A stretch of 64,000 bases of DNA from Hoeflea phototrophica DFL-43 (lineage in GTDB: Bacteria > Pseudomonadota > Alphaproteobacteria > Rhizobiales > Rhizobiaceae): assembly GCF_000154705.2 (NCBI RefSeq), contig NZ_CM002917.1, forward strand, positions 124,001 to 188,000, read 5' to 3'. The notes under the pieces were generated by a model. It had not been told where the DNA came from and did not search any database. It was given only the letters and a program-made list of their open reading frames with translations. The position numbers were made by a program, and so were the translations under genes. Each line of letters opens with the position of its first letter. The first letter of the stretch is position 1. This document shows, piece after piece, positions 1-9,620 of this stretch.

Positions 1-500
1 AGACATTCGACAGCCAGCTTCTGCCATTGATAACGACCGGACCGCTCGATGTTGCCGGGCTTCGCGCCGCACTTGCCTCGGACGGGCTCGAAGCCGCAGG
101 CTCTGCCCATGGCAACCAGGGATCCGGCCGGGGGGCAGCCTGGAACTTCCCCGTTCAGGGCGACGGCATCATCGTCGCAGCCAAACTCGACACCAGCGCG
201 CGCACCGTGTCCGTCGATGTCGATAAAGACGGGGTGGGCGATGTCACCGTGCAATTGGGGCCGGTGATCCGCGGCACTGCATTGCGGGATGTCGCGCCTT
301 TCTACAATTTTGATGATTTCCGCGATCAGATCGAGTTCGCCAAACTGGCCCGTGCCATCAATGACCGGATCAAGCCGCTGCTCAAGGTGCCGGACGGCGA
401 TCTCGTCGGCATGACCATGTCCTTTGTCGGCGTGACGCCTCTCAAGTCTCCTCAGGAGACCATGGTTGTTACGCCCGTTGAGATGAGTTTCGCGAAATGA
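1..500 (+). CDS. DUF2291 family periplasmic (lipo)protein, 5' partial
   Basis: The reading frame is open to the left edge of the window (codons from base 3 read TFDSQLLPL before the first possible internal start, TTG at 27), so the true start and any lipoprotein signal lie outside. The visible 160 or so residues match the C-terminal part of DUF2291 proteins, including the FYNFDDFRDQIEFAKLARAI stretch and a VPVEMSF-like end. DUF2291 proteins are small predicted periplasmic lipoproteins encoded next to ribose-type sugar ABC transporters; their molecular role is not settled. The stop overlaps the ATPase start as ATGA at 497-500, so the two genes are translationally coupled. The cognate sugar-binding protein gene is probably upstream of the window. 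Confidence 0.8.
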   Translation, partial: TFDSQLLPLITTGPLDVAGLRAALASDGLEAAGSAHGNQGSGRGAAWNFPVQGDGIIVAAKLDTSARTVSVDVDKDGVGDVTVQLGPVIRGTALRDVAPFYNFDDFRDQIEFAKLARAINDRIKPLLKVPDGDLVGMTMSFVGVTPLKSPQETMVVTPVEMSFAK

Positions 501-2026
501 GCGAAGATCACCCAATCGGGCTGTCTATCCGCGGGGCCGTCAAGGTCTATCCCGGCACCCGCGCGCTCAAGGGTGTGGATTTCGATATCCGCATGGGCGC
601 CGTGAACGTGCTTGTCGGCGAGAATGGCGCGGGCAAATCCACCCTGATGAAAATCATCGCCGGCGTTGAGGAACTGAACGAGGGCGAGATCCTGCTCAAT
701 GGAGAGGCAGTCACCTTCCGCTCCAAGGATGATGCGGTCCGCGCGGGCATCGGAATTGTTTTCCAGGAGCTCAATCTCTTCGCCGAGATGACGGTGGCCG
801 AGAATGTCTTCATCGGCCGGGAGCGGGCCCGCATGGGCATCGACATCGATGGCGACGCCGAAACCGAGCAGACGTCGCTTCTGATGAAGCGCCTGGAGCA
901 GACAATTGCACCCGATACGGTGCTGGGCCATCTCAGGATCGGCCAGCAGCAAATCGTGGAGATTGCCAAGGCGCTGGCACAGGACGTCAACATTCTCATC
1001 CTCGACGAGCCCACATCGGCGCTGTCCGCGCATGAAGTTGATGTCCTGTTCCGGGTTATCGAGGACCTCAAGCGCCAGGGCGTCGGGATCGTCTACATCT
1101 CACACAGGCTCGAGGAACTGATCCGCGTCGGTGATTACATCACCGTCCTCAGGGATGGTGAAATCACCGGTGCGCGATCGATGCAGGGCGTGGACATCCC
1201 CTGGATCGTTCACGCCATGATCGGCGACAAGTCGAAGGATTTCGCCTCCGCCACAAATCACGAGTTCGGCGTTGAAGCCTTTCGCGCCGAAGATGTCTGC
1301 CTGCCGCGGCCCGGCGGCGGCTTCATTGTCGACCACCTGTCGCTCTCCGTTCGCGCCGGAGAGGTTCTGGGGCTCTACGGTCTTATGGGGGCTGGCCGGA
1401 CCGAGTTTCTCGAATGCGTCATGGCCCAGCACCATGGCTCGACAGGACGTTACTACGTCTACGCAGAGGAGCTGCGCTCGCACAGTGTCGCCGGACGCAT
1501 CAGCAAGGGGATTGCCCTGGTCCCCGAGGACCGCAAGCGCGATGGGCTGGTGCAGATCATGTCGATCCGCGAGAACCTGACACTGTCCTCGATCCGCCGG
1601 ATTGCACGCCTGTTTCATCTTGACCCGGTCCGCGAGGTCAAGAAGGCCGCTGAATACATCAAGCGCCTGACGATCAAGGTCTCGAACCCTGAAAATCCGG
1701 TCTCGTCACTGTCGGGCGGCAATCAGCAAAAGGTCGTCATTGGCAAGGCCCTCATGACGGAACCCCGCGTTCTGCTGATGGATGAGCCGTCCCGCGGCAT
1801 CGACATCGGTGCCAAGGCGGAGATCTACCGGTTGATCCGCAAGCTTGCCTCAGAAGGTCTGGCGATTCTCTTCGTCACCTCCGACCTCGAAGAAGTGATG
1901 GCGCTCGCCGACCGGATCGCTGTCATGGCTGACGGGCGCAAGACCGGGGAGTTTCCCAACACAGCCCGTGCCGCCGACATCATTGCAGCTGCCACGCCAA
2001 GAAAACAAAAGGACACCGCCGCATGA
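497..2026 (+). CDS. Sugar ABC transporter ATP-binding protein, RbsA-like (two NBDs)
   Basis: This 509-residue protein has two fused nucleotide-binding domains, the layout of CUT2-family sugar importers such as RbsA/XylG. The first domain has a perfect Walker A, GENGAGKST, at residues 41-49 and Walker [13 protein letters not shown]. The second has the degenerate Walker A GLMGAGRTE usual for the family, signature LSGGNQQKVV and Walker B LLMDEPSRGIDIGAK. It would energise uptake of a pentose, polyol or similar sugar together with the permease that follows. It overlaps both neighbours by ATGA, so DUF2291, ATPase and permease form one operon. The sequence does not reveal the substrate. Confidence 0.93.
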   Translation: MSEDHPIGLSIRGAVKVYPGTRALKGVDFDIRMGAVNVLVGENGAGKSTLMKIIAGVEELNEGEILLNGEAVTFRSKDDAVRAGIGIVFQELNLFAEMTVAENVFIGRERARMGIDIDGDAETEQTSLLMKRLEQTIAPDTVLGHLRIGQQQIVEIAKALAQDVNILILDEPTSALSAHEVDVLFRVIEDLKRQGVGIVYISHRLEELIRVGDYITVLRDGEITGARSMQGVDIPWIVHAMIGDKSKDFASATNHEFGVEAFRAEDVCLPRPGGGFIVDHLSLSVRAGEVLGLYGLMGAGRTEFLECVMAQHHGSTGRYYVYAEELRSHSVAGRISKGIALVPEDRKRDGLVQIMSIRENLTLSSIRRIARLFHLDPVREVKKAAEYIKRLTIKVSNPENPVSSLSGGNQQKVVIGKALMTEPRVLLMDEPSRGIDIGAKAEIYRLIRKLASEGLAILFVTSDLEEVMALADRIAVMADGRKTGEFPNTARAADIIAAATPRKQKDTAA

Positions 2027-3087
2027 GCGAGATGATCACCGCTGCGCCGCGCCCGGCTGCGCGCCCCAACTTTCTTCTGCTTGTGCTGGAGATGCGCACC
2101 TATCTCGCCTTGCTGCTCGTCTTTGCCTATTTTGCGATCATGGCGCCGAACTTCCTGTCGGTTGACAACGCGGTGCTGATTTCCAAGCATGTCGCCATCA
2201 ATGCCTTCCTGGCGATCGGCATGACCTTCGTGATCATCACCGGCGGGATCGATCTGTCCGTTGGCTCGGTTGTTGGCCTTACCGGCATGGTCGCGGGCTA
2301 TCTGGTGCTCAACGGCATTTACATTGGTGGCGGCTACACGGTCTATTTCAACACCATCGAGATCGTTGCCATCGTCTGCTGTGTGGGGATCTTCGTTGGC
2401 TGGATCAACGGGATCCTGATCACGCGATTGAAAGTCGCGCCTTTCATTGCCACTCTCGGCACGCTTTATGTGGCCCGCGGCGTCTCGCTGCTGCTCTCGG
2501 ACGGCCGCACTTTCCCCAATCTCAACGGCAACCCGGAATACGGATCCGATACGTTTCCGATGATCGGATCGGGCACTGTGTTTGGCCTGCCGGTGATGAT
2601 CTGGGCGCTGATCGGCGTCACCCTGCTGGCAATCTACATCTCCAGGCGTACGCCGCTCGGCCGCCACATCTATGCCACCGGCGGCAATGAACGCAGTGCC
2701 GCGCTCTCGGGTGTGAATGTCGATCGCACCAAGCTGTTCGTTTACATGTTTTCCGGGCTTATGGCCGCGATCGTCGGAATCATCATCGCTTCCCAGCTCA
2801 AGGCCAGCCATCCGGCCACGGGTGAGTTCTTCGAACTCAATGCCATTGCAGCCGCAGTCCTGGGCGGCACATCGATGGCTGGTGGTCGCGGACGGATCTG
2901 GGGAACCATCGTTGGCGCCTTCGTCATCGGCATCCTCGCCGACGGTTTGATCATGATGGGCGTGTCGTCATTCTGGCAGATGGTGATCAAGGGCCTGGTG
3001 ATCATTGCCGCAGTTGTGATTGACCAGTTCCAAAGTCGGCTCCAGTCGCGTATTGCTTTGGCTCAGGAAACGGAAGGCGGGCGCTAG
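2023..3087 (+). CDS. Sugar ABC transporter permease, RbsC-like
   Basis: This 354-residue polytopic membrane protein belongs to the branched-chain/ribose permease family (BPD_transp_2, CUT2). Conserved stretches are GMTFVIITGGIDLSVGSVVG near residue 70, VAPFIATLGTLYVARG in the middle, and a GGRGRIWGTIVGAFVIG loop near the C-terminus. It would form the channel, probably as a homodimer, for the double ATPase whose stop codon it overlaps by four bases. The substrate is unknown. A short 25-base gap separates it from the DeoR-type regulator, which is probably in the same transcript. Confidence 0.93.
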   Translation: MSEMITAAPRPAARPNFLLLVLEMRTYLALLLVFAYFAIMAPNFLSVDNAVLISKHVAINAFLAIGMTFVIITGGIDLSVGSVVGLTGMVAGYLVLNGIYIGGGYTVYFNTIEIVAIVCCVGIFVGWINGILITRLKVAPFIATLGTLYVARGVSLLLSDGRTFPNLNGNPEYGSDTFPMIGSGTVFGLPVMIWALIGVTLLAIYISRRTPLGRHIYATGGNERSAALSGVNVDRTKLFVYMFSGLMAAIVGIIIASQLKASHPATGEFFELNAIAAAVLGGTSMAGGRGRIWGTIVGAFVIGILADGLIMMGVSSFWQMVIKGLVIIAAVVIDQFQSRLQSRIALAQETEGGR

Positions 3088-3112
3088 CCCGCAGGCAAGA
3101 GGCTTGGACTGA

Positions 3113-3937
3113 TTGGCAGATGCGCGGAAGAAAGCGGTAAAGGATCAGGGGGCGTCGGGAACGTTGACAGGCATGCTCTCGACTGTGCGGCGCAAGAGGA
3201 TCATTGACTGGATCGAAGAAGAGGGGTCTGCGCGGGTGCGCGATCTCGCAGCTGCTTTCGAGGTCACCGAGGCCACCATCCGGCAGGACCTCGAACGGCT
3301 GGAAAAGGCAGGCCAGGTTACCCGTGAACATGGCGGAGCCTTTCTGAATTCCGTGCCCAGCCAGGTCGCTTCTCATGCACTCCACCACCGTATCGAGATG
3401 GACCGGAAGCAGAAGATTGGTGCGCTCGCAGCCTCACTGGTTGCGGACAACGAAACCATCATTCTCGATGCGGGCACGACGACGACGGAAGTTGCCACCC
3501 GGCTGACCGTTCGCAAGAATCTCACCGTCATCACCAATGCGCTCAACATCGCCATGGTTCTCGGCTCGGTTCCTGGGTTTTCCGTTCACATGCCGGGCGG
3601 CGAGTTCAAACCGCCGACCTTGTCTCTCACAGGGGACAAGTCGGTCGATTATTTCCGTGACATCCTCGCGGGGAAACTGTTTCTCGCCACGGCTGGCGTG
3701 GATGTCGAACTCGGGCTTACCTATCCAAGCTTTGCCGACCTACAGCTCAAGCAGGCGATGATCCGGGCGGCTCAACATGTCTATCTTGTCGCCGATGCGT
3801 CCAAGATCAACAAGCCTTCCTTTACCCGCTTGGGCGATCTGGATCTGGTGCAGACCTTCATCACCGATGACGGAATCTCGGACAAGGATGCCAAGTCTAT
3901 CGAAGCGCGCGGCATTGAGCTTCTGATTGCGCGCTGA
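3113..3937 (+). CDS. DeoR/GlpR family transcriptional regulator
   Basis: The protein has an N-terminal winged helix-turn-helix of the DeoR type (RRKRIIDWIEEEG, then VTEATIRQDLERLEKAGQVT) followed by the DeoR sensor domain with the GTTTTEVA phosphosugar-binding loop (DAGTTTTEVATRL). Such proteins usually repress sugar catabolic operons and release DNA on binding a sugar phosphate. The longest start is TTG at 3113 with AGAGG upstream. An internal ATG at 3173 gives a 254-residue protein closer to the usual family length and may be the real start. It follows the CUT2 permease by 25 bases and most likely controls that transporter operon. Confidence 0.88.
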   Translation: MADARKKAVKDQGASGTLTGMLSTVRRKRIIDWIEEEGSARVRDLAAAFEVTEATIRQDLERLEKAGQVTREHGGAFLNSVPSQVASHALHHRIEMDRKQKIGALAASLVADNETIILDAGTTTTEVATRLTVRKNLTVITNALNIAMVLGSVPGFSVHMPGGEFKPPTLSLTGDKSVDYFRDILAGKLFLATAGVDVELGLTYPSFADLQLKQAMIRAAQHVYLVADASKINKPSFTRLGDLDLVQTFITDDGISDKDAKSIEARGIELLIAR

Positions 3938-3970
3938 GGCGCGACCCCAAACCTGCGGAGAAGACCAGAC

Positions 3971-4318
3971 ATGACCGTCACGATCTACGGCATCAAGAAT
4001 TGCGACACCATGAAGAAAGCGCGGAAATGGCTTGCCGATCAGGGCATCGAAGCCGTCTTTCATGACTACAAGAGCGCCGGTATTGACGCGGCGCATCTTG
4101 AGCGCTGGTGCGTGGAGGCCGGTTGGGAAACGGTTCTCAACCGTGCGGGCACCACTTTCCGCAAGCTCGATGAGGCCGAAAAGCAGGATCTCGATCAGAC
4201 CAAGGCGATCCGTCTGATGCTGGCCCAGCCATCAATGATCAAGCGCCCGGTGATCGAGGCGGGTGATCGCGTGCTTGTCGGATTTAAGCCGGAGCTATAC
4301 GCTCAATTCTTTGGTTGA
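3971..4318 (+). CDS. ArsC/YffB/Spx-family thioredoxin-fold protein
   Basis: This 115-residue protein begins with YGIKNCDTMKKARKWL, the YffB-type version of the ArsC fold with a single N-terminal cysteine (Cys11) and no second active-site cysteine. The MIKRPVIE segment near the C-terminus is the family's cis-Pro region. YffB-like proteins resemble arsenate reductase and Spx but are not shown to reduce arsenate; a glutathione-dependent thiol reductase role has been proposed. It has its own short gap from the DeoR gene (33 bases) and may be read through from that operon or transcribed alone. Confidence 0.88.
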   Translation: MTVTIYGIKNCDTMKKARKWLADQGIEAVFHDYKSAGIDAAHLERWCVEAGWETVLNRAGTTFRKLDEAEKQDLDQTKAIRLMLAQPSMIKRPVIEAGDRVLVGFKPELYAQFFG

Positions 4319-4396
4319 AGTCGCGGTTATCTGCCTAGAACCTGCCTGCGTGAACGCCGCGCGCCTGTCGCTCAAGAACCGGGAGTAAAGCACTTC

Positions 4397-5740
4397 ATGC
4401 CCACGCGCCGTCAGATAGTGGCCGGTTTGGCCATGACCGCCGCGGCCCCGCGCCTTGCTCGAGGCAATCGCAATCCAGATGTTGTTGTCATTGGAGCCGG
4501 TATGGCAGGGCTTGCTGCCGCCAGAGATCTCATGGCCCGGGGCATGTCGGTGCATATTCTCGAGGCGCGCGACCGTATTGGCGGGCGGGTCTTCACCAAC
4601 CGCGACGTGCCGGGCTGGCCGGTGGACATGGGCGCCAGCTGGATTCACGGCATTGACGGCAATCCGCTCACAAGGCTTGCAGATCAGGGTGGACTTGCGC
4701 GGATTGAAACCAGCTGGGAACCGCGACCGACATTCGGACCCGGTGGTGTCCGTATCGATCTCGATGATGCAAGCGAGCTTGCCGGAAAGCTGCTGGAAGC
4801 CGGCCGTGACCGCGTCGAAGATCGTGACTATGATGTTTCCCTCGCAGATGCGGTACAGGGAACAGCTGGCTGGCGCGGGCTCAAGCCCGGCGACCGGAGG
4901 CTGATGCGCCATTTCGCCAACAGCGACATCGAGCATGAATTTGCAGCGGACTGGAACGATCTGTCAGCCTGGTACTATGACGACAGCGGCGCGTATGATG
5001 GACCCGATGTCATCTTCCCCGATGGCTACGGAGACCTGGCAACCTATCTTGCGAAGGGCCCTTCGATCACCACCGGGGAAATTGTCACGGGCCTCCAGCG
5101 CCGTGGCGACACCGTCAAGATCATCACGCAGTCGGATACCACGTACCAGGCATCCCATGTCATTCTCACCGTCCCGCTTGGCGTGTTCAAGGCTGGCAGA
5201 ATTGCATTCAGCCATCCCCTTGAGCGGAGCCGGACCAAGGCTATTGATTCCATCGGCATGGGACTCCTCAACAAATGCTGGCTGCGCTTCGAGCGGACCT
5301 TCTGGCCCCACAACACCGACGCCTTCGGCTTCGTTGGAGAGCTTGACGGGCACTGGGCGGAATGGTTTTCGTTGAGCCGGGCGACCGGAGAGCCAACACT
5401 GCTTGGTTTCAACGCCGGCACCGCTGCCCGGGAGATCGAGAAACTGGATGACCTTGAGACTGTCGAAAGGGCGATGGAGGTTCTGCGGTCAATCTTTGGC
5501 TCCGGCATTCCGGATCCCGTTACATGGAAAATCAGCCGCTGGAATTCCGACCCCTTCGCCCTGGGCTCATACTCATTTACAGCCGTGGGAAGCGACCGCG
5601 GCTCACGTCGAGCATTGGCTGGAGCGGATTGGGATGGGCGGCTTTTGTTTGCCGGCGAAGCAACCCATGAAGAACATCCTGCAACGGTGCATGGCGCCTA
5701 TCTGTCGGGACAGGAAGCCGCCAGGTTGATTGCCGGTTAG
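4397..5740 (+). CDS. Flavin monoamine oxidase family protein with Tat-like signal
   Basis: This 447-residue FAD-dependent amine oxidase has a dinucleotide-binding motif GAGMAGLAAARDL (GxGxxG at residues 33-38), the following ARDRIGGRVFT motif, and a C-terminal FAD-binding segment (FAGEATHEEHPATVHGAY). The family oxidises amines, polyamines or amino acids to aldehydes or imines with release of hydrogen peroxide. The N-terminus, PTRRQIVAGLAMTAAAP, has paired arginines followed by a hydrophobic stretch, which looks like a twin-arginine export signal, so the enzyme may act in the periplasm. It is a single gene converging on xseA. The sequence does not give the amine substrate. Confidence 0.87.
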   Translation: MPTRRQIVAGLAMTAAAPRLARGNRNPDVVVIGAGMAGLAAARDLMARGMSVHILEARDRIGGRVFTNRDVPGWPVDMGASWIHGIDGNPLTRLADQGGLARIETSWEPRPTFGPGGVRIDLDDASELAGKLLEAGRDRVEDRDYDVSLADAVQGTAGWRGLKPGDRRLMRHFANSDIEHEFAADWNDLSAWYYDDSGAYDGPDVIFPDGYGDLATYLAKGPSITTGEIVTGLQRRGDTVKIITQSDTTYQASHVILTVPLGVFKAGRIAFSHPLERSRTKAIDSIGMGLLNKCWLRFERTFWPHNTDAFGFVGELDGHWAEWFSLSRATGEPTLLGFNAGTAAREIEKLDDLETVERAMEVLRSIFGSGIPDPVTWKISRWNSDPFALGSYSFTAVGSDRGSRRALAGADWDGRLLFAGEATHEEHPATVHGAYLSGQEAARLIAG

Positions 5741-5816
5741 CGGGCAGTCAGCCTCCGCAAAATTATCTTTGCTGGTTTTCCCGCCGAGTGACGAATGCGA
5801 TCTTTGTGCTTGACGC

Positions 5817-7409
5817 TCAGAACAGGCTGCCCTGGCCGGGTTCGGGCGTCTTGTTTGCTTTGGTGCGTGTCTGCTTCTTCGGCTTGGATGACGGTGCTTC
5901 TGCCCCCGTTCCATTGACGAGAGCGGAGACTTCGCCGTCAGCGAATTCGACGCCGATCATTTCGCCCGATTGGACCTGCTCCGCACGTGACAGCAGCTTC
6001 CGGTCCTGATTGCGGACCACTGCATAGCCGCGTCCAAGAACGCTCTGATAGGACAGCGACTTGAGCATTCTGGCCTGCGCGCCCAGCGCTCGCTTGTGTT
6101 GCCCGATGAGCTGCGTCAGCGCGGTTTCACCACGTCGTCCCAGTCCGGTCAGCCTTTCGCGTGCGTGGGTTTGGGTTTCGGTAATCCGCCGCGGGACGGC
6201 CGAGAGGACCAGAGCGTGGCGCTCTAGGCCTGTCCTGAGCACCTCCACACGGCGCTCCAGTGACCGGTCGGCACGTGTCGCCCTGTCGCGCAACACCTGA
6301 CGCTTTTCCCGAATGGCAGAGACCAGTGCAATCGGTGTGATGCGGGCCGCTTGTCGTTCGAAACCGCGCCGGCGGTTTGCGGTGTTGAGCTGAAGCGCCT
6401 GCCCAAGCCCCTGCCCGGACCGGTCAAGCCTTTGCCGCGGCAAGGCCAGAACGCTGTCGAGCGTGGGGAGCGCACGGGTCAATCCGCGAACCGCCTCGCG
6501 CCGCCTGTCGAGCATGCGTGATTGCGCCGATTTGAGTCGCGCGGCGAGACCTGCAAGATGCGCTTCAAGATCCGCCTTGACCGGCACCGCCATCTCCGCG
6601 GCTCCTGTCGGCGTCGGCGCGCGCCGGTCGCTGGCGTGATCGATCAATGTCCAGTCGGTCTCGTGCCCGACAGCCGAGATCAGCGGAATGTCCGACTCCG
6701 CTGCGGCACGAACCACTGCTTCATCATTGAAACCCCAGAGGTCCTCAAGGCTGCCGCCGCCGCGTGCGACAATGATCAGATCCGGACGCTTGATTCGGCC
6801 ACCCGGCGCGAGCGCATTGAAGCCGGTGATGGCGTTCGCCACCTCATTGCCCGATGTGTCGCCCTGAACCCGCACCGGCCAGACGATCACATGGACCGGA
6901 AACCGGTCCTCGATCCGGTGCAGGATATCGCGAATCACCGCCCCTGTGGGTGAGGTCACGACTCCGATCACCAACGGCATGTATGGCAACAGCTGCTTGC
7001 GCGCTTCGTCAAACAGCCCCTCGGCGGCGAGCTTGCACCGGCGTTCTTCGATCAGCGCCATCAGGGCGCCTGCGCCAGCAGGTTCGATCGATTCGATCAC
7101 GATCTGATATTTCGAAGACCCGGCATAGGTGGTGATCTTCCCGGTGGCGATTACCTCCAACCCTTCTTCCGGCCGGTGCTTGAGCCGGGAGAAAACACCC
7201 TTCCAGATTACGGCTTCGATCCGTGCGCGATCATCCTTCAGTGAAAAATAGGCATGCCCCGAGGAATGCGGGCCACGGTAGCCTGAAATCTCGCCACGCA
7301 CCCGGACATTGCCGAAGGCATCCTCCACCGTGCGGCGGATCGAGCCTGACAGTTCGCTGACCGTAAACTCGGCAGCATTTGTTGGCGAATCATCAAGAAG
7401 CGAAGACAT
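5817..7409 (-). CDS. xseA: Exodeoxyribonuclease VII large subunit
   Basis: This 530-residue protein has an N-terminal OB-fold (from [20 protein letters not shown]) and the XseA catalytic core with [15 protein letters not shown] and [21 protein letters not shown] long arginine-rich coiled-coil segment follows, then the VLGRGYAVV motif near the C-terminus. It pairs with the small subunit XseB to degrade single-stranded DNA to oligonucleotides in the cytoplasm. The partner xseB is not in the window. It converges with the amine oxidase gene and diverges from the deacylase gene. The C-terminus ends in a lysine-rich tail. Confidence 0.96.
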   Translation of the reverse strand: MSSLLDDSPTNAAEFTVSELSGSIRRTVEDAFGNVRVRGEISGYRGPHSSGHAYFSLKDDRARIEAVIWKGVFSRLKHRPEEGLEVIATGKITTYAGSSKYQIVIESIEPAGAGALMALIEERRCKLAAEGLFDEARKQLLPYMPLVIGVVTSPTGAVIRDILHRIEDRFPVHVIVWPVRVQGDTSGNEVANAITGFNALAPGGRIKRPDLIIVARGGGSLEDLWGFNDEAVVRAAAESDIPLISAVGHETDWTLIDHASDRRAPTPTGAAEMAVPVKADLEAHLAGLAARLKSAQSRMLDRRREAVRGLTRALPTLDSVLALPRQRLDRSGQGLGQALQLNTANRRRGFERQAARITPIALVSAIREKRQVLRDRATRADRSLERRVEVLRTGLERHALVLSAVPRRITETQTHARERLTGLGRRGETALTQLIGQHKRALGAQARMLKSLSYQSVLGRGYAVVRNQDRKLLSRAEQVQSGEMIGVEFADGEVSALVNGTGAEAPSSKPKKQTRTKANKTPEPGQGSLF

Positions 7410-7604
7410 GCCCGATTCGGCATCATGCAGCGCCGCCCGTCAAGTTCTGCCAGCATATCTTGTGACGACCAATGCGGCATACGGGCAACAGTGTGTCCAC
7501 GAGAAATTCCAAGCGACATCTGTGCGTGCCGGGTGTAACCGTTCAAATCAACGGGCTGTTTCTCTTATGCAGGACAGCACGGTCACATGCAGAAGTGAGG
7601 GGCC

Positions 7605-8660
7605 ATGAAAACTGAGATCGAAACCATCCCCGGCGAAACACCCGGCATCGCCTATGAGCTGATCGTCCACCACCTGAGCGGCTCCGATCCAGCTGCTCCG
7701 CGCGTCTATATTCAGTCCGCGCTCCATGCTGACGAGCGCCCCGGCGTTGCTGTCATGCACTATCTCATTCCTATGCTTGAACATGCTGAAGCCGAAGGCC
7801 GTCTTCTGGGATCACTGACCCTGGTGCCGCACGCCAATCCCATCGGCGCGGCACAACATCTCTTCAGCAATCATATGGGCCGGTTTTCCGGCGCCACCCG
7901 GGTCAATTTCAACCGTGATTTTCCGGTTCCCGGCAAGGACGGCGTCCGGCATCTGGATAACGCGTCCTCGGCCACCTTCGCCGAGCGCCGCCTCAAGAGC
8001 CGCTTGCTTGAGCTTGCCGATGGATGCCCGATTGTTCTTGATCTGCATTGCGACGATGAGGGCGTCCAATATCTCTATGTACCGGAAATTCTGTGGCCGG
8101 AAATGTCTGATCTCGCCGCCTGTCTCGATGCCGAGGCCGCGCTGCTATGGGACAAGGGCTCGGACCGTGCCTTTGAAGAGGCTGCGTTCGAACAGATGCG
8201 GGCGAGCGCTGCGGACGGTGATCTGTCTGGTCATTGTGTGACAACGGTTGAACTGCGCGGGCAGATTGATGTCGATGCCCAGACCGGGTTGAAGGATGCC
8301 GAGGGGATTTATCGTTTCTTGCAGGCCCGCGGCGTGGTTGCAGGTGATGCTGCTGCGCCAGATCTGCGCGGCGGATTTGTCGGCAAGCCGATCCGCCATG
8401 TCGACATGATCGAGGCGCCGGCAGGCGGCACCATCCTGTTTCATGCCAAACCCGGCGACCGGGTCGAGGCCGGTCAACTCATTGCGGAGATTGTGGTCAA
8501 TCCCGGTTTCAAGGATGGTTGCGTTGAAGTGCGGGCACCCCAGGGTGGATTTGTCCTCACCCGGCGGGCGCGTCGCTTCATCCGTATGGGCGACAACCTG
8601 TTCAAGATCATCGGTGATGAAGCCTTGGTGGCTGGCTATGAGGGCGCACTGGAGGACTGA
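7605..8660 (+). CDS. Succinylglutamate desuccinylase/aspartoacylase family zinc deacylase (M14-like)
   Basis: This 351-residue protein has the zinc site of the AstE/AspA family. His41 and Glu44 lie in ALHADERPG, and a third ligand His lies in IVLDLHCDDEG near residue 147. The family removes acyl groups from N-acyl amino acids, as in aspartoacylase, succinylglutamate desuccinylase and the ectoine-pathway deacetylase DoeB. The C-terminal third (FVGKPIRHVDMIEAPAGG, GDRVEAGQLIAEIV) is the beta-barrel domain of these proteins. No arginine-catabolic or ectoine gene is nearby, so the substrate is open. The stop codon falls inside the first unit of a 12-bp tandem repeat. Confidence 0.85.
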   Translation: MKTEIETIPGETPGIAYELIVHHLSGSDPAAPRVYIQSALHADERPGVAVMHYLIPMLEHAEAEGRLLGSLTLVPHANPIGAAQHLFSNHMGRFSGATRVNFNRDFPVPGKDGVRHLDNASSATFAERRLKSRLLELADGCPIVLDLHCDDEGVQYLYVPEILWPEMSDLAACLDAEAALLWDKGSDRAFEEAAFEQMRASAADGDLSGHCVTTVELRGQIDVDAQTGLKDAEGIYRFLQARGVVAGDAAAPDLRGGFVGKPIRHVDMIEAPAGGTILFHAKPGDRVEAGQLIAEIVVNPGFKDGCVEVRAPQGGFVLTRRARRFIRMGDNLFKIIGDEALVAGYEGALED

Positions 8661-8690
8661 TTGCCAGACTGATTGCCAGACTGATTGCAA
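8655..8690. repeat. Three tandem 12-bp repeats across a stop codon
   Basis: GACTGATTGCCA occurs at 8655-8666 and 8667-8678, and a third copy ending CAA at 8679-8690. The first copy contains the in-frame stop of the deacylase gene (TGA 8658-8660). Because the unit is a multiple of three, every copy has a TGA in the same frame, so copy-number change would not alter the protein. It looks like a replication-slippage product. Confidence 0.95.
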
Positions 8691-8704
8691 GTCTTCGCGG
8701 TTGC

Positions 8705-9616
8705 TCAGCGGTGTCCATAATAAAGCGACACCGAGTGCTCGGCTTCCGCGAAAAACAGCCAGCGTTCGGCCAGCAGTCCGGCCAGCATCGAAAGCGCTGC
8801 AAGTATGTTGAGGATCGCCGGAGCGCCGCTCAGCGCCACGAGGGCAAGGATCGCCACCGGCACGACGCCGCCCAACACAAGAGCGACCCGGCGTAGCGAG
8901 CGGGCATGCTTGCGGCCGATCTTGTGAACCATTTCGCGGGTCAGGTAGTTGTCGCCGCTGTGCGGCTTTTCGAGAAGCCTAACCTTTCCGATGAAACCCA
9001 GCCCGGTGGCGGTTTCCGGGGTTGATCCGGTGTCCGCGAGCCGCGTCCGGGCAGCCCGTGTCCACCAGAGCCACTTCGCGCCCCAGGCCAGCCCCACCAG
9101 CAGGATGCCCCAGGGTTCCGGCGATTGAAAACTGCCGAAAGCCGAAGCAAGCAGCCAGCCCGAGCCCAGTGCGAAGGCGAGATAGACCAATGGCGTGAGC
9201 GCGCTTTGCCATTGCGGCACGGTCTTCAACTGGGCGTAGATCATCGAGGTGGTGAACACGGTTGCCGCCGCACCCACCGCAATGACAAGCCCAAGCACGT
9301 CAAGCCGGACCCCGATCACCATCCAGTAGAGGGCGTAAATACCAAACAGGACAAGTGTTGCGATCGCGCAGATCCCTTCGCGCGACAGCCAGCTCGAACG
9401 CCATTGGCTGAGCGCCCGCCAGGCCCGTTCAGGGTGGCCGAGGTGAAAGGTCGAAGACAGAAGACCGGCCACAGCCAGACCGCCGCCTGCAAGCGAGATC
9501 AGGAACGCCCGGCCGGCTCCGCCACTCACCGGGAAGCCGAGGCCTAGAAGGAAAATCAGGCCGAATCCCGCACCCGAGGCGACCGTGAAAAAAATGACAG
9601 AGACAGCAGGATGCAT
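8705..9616 (-). CDS. soeC: DmsC/SoeC-like membrane anchor subunit
   Basis: The start is taken at ATG 9616, giving MHPAVSVIFFTVASGAGFGL and 303 residues; a longer frame from 9658 would overlap the upstream gene. The protein has about eight hydrophobic segments and belongs to the DMSO reductase anchor (DmsC) family. Its STFHLGHPERAWRAL stretch, with a conserved His, is characteristic. It should hold the catalytic and iron-sulfur subunits at the inner face of the membrane and pass electrons to or from quinone. It is the last gene of a three-gene operon, four bases after the iron-sulfur subunit. The SoeC label is inferred from the SoeA-like catalytic subunit, not from this protein. Confidence 0.75.
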   Translation of the reverse strand: MHPAVSVIFFTVASGAGFGLIFLLGLGFPVSGGAGRAFLISLAGGGLAVAGLLSSTFHLGHPERAWRALSQWRSSWLSREGICAIATLVLFGIYALYWMVIGVRLDVLGLVIAVGAAATVFTTSMIYAQLKTVPQWQSALTPLVYLAFALGSGWLLASAFGSFQSPEPWGILLVGLAWGAKWLWWTRAARTRLADTGSTPETATGLGFIGKVRLLEKPHSGDNYLTREMVHKIGRKHARSLRRVALVLGGVVPVAILALVALSGAPAILNILAALSMLAGLLAERWLFFAEAEHSVSLYYGHR

Positions 9617-9620
9617 GGGA

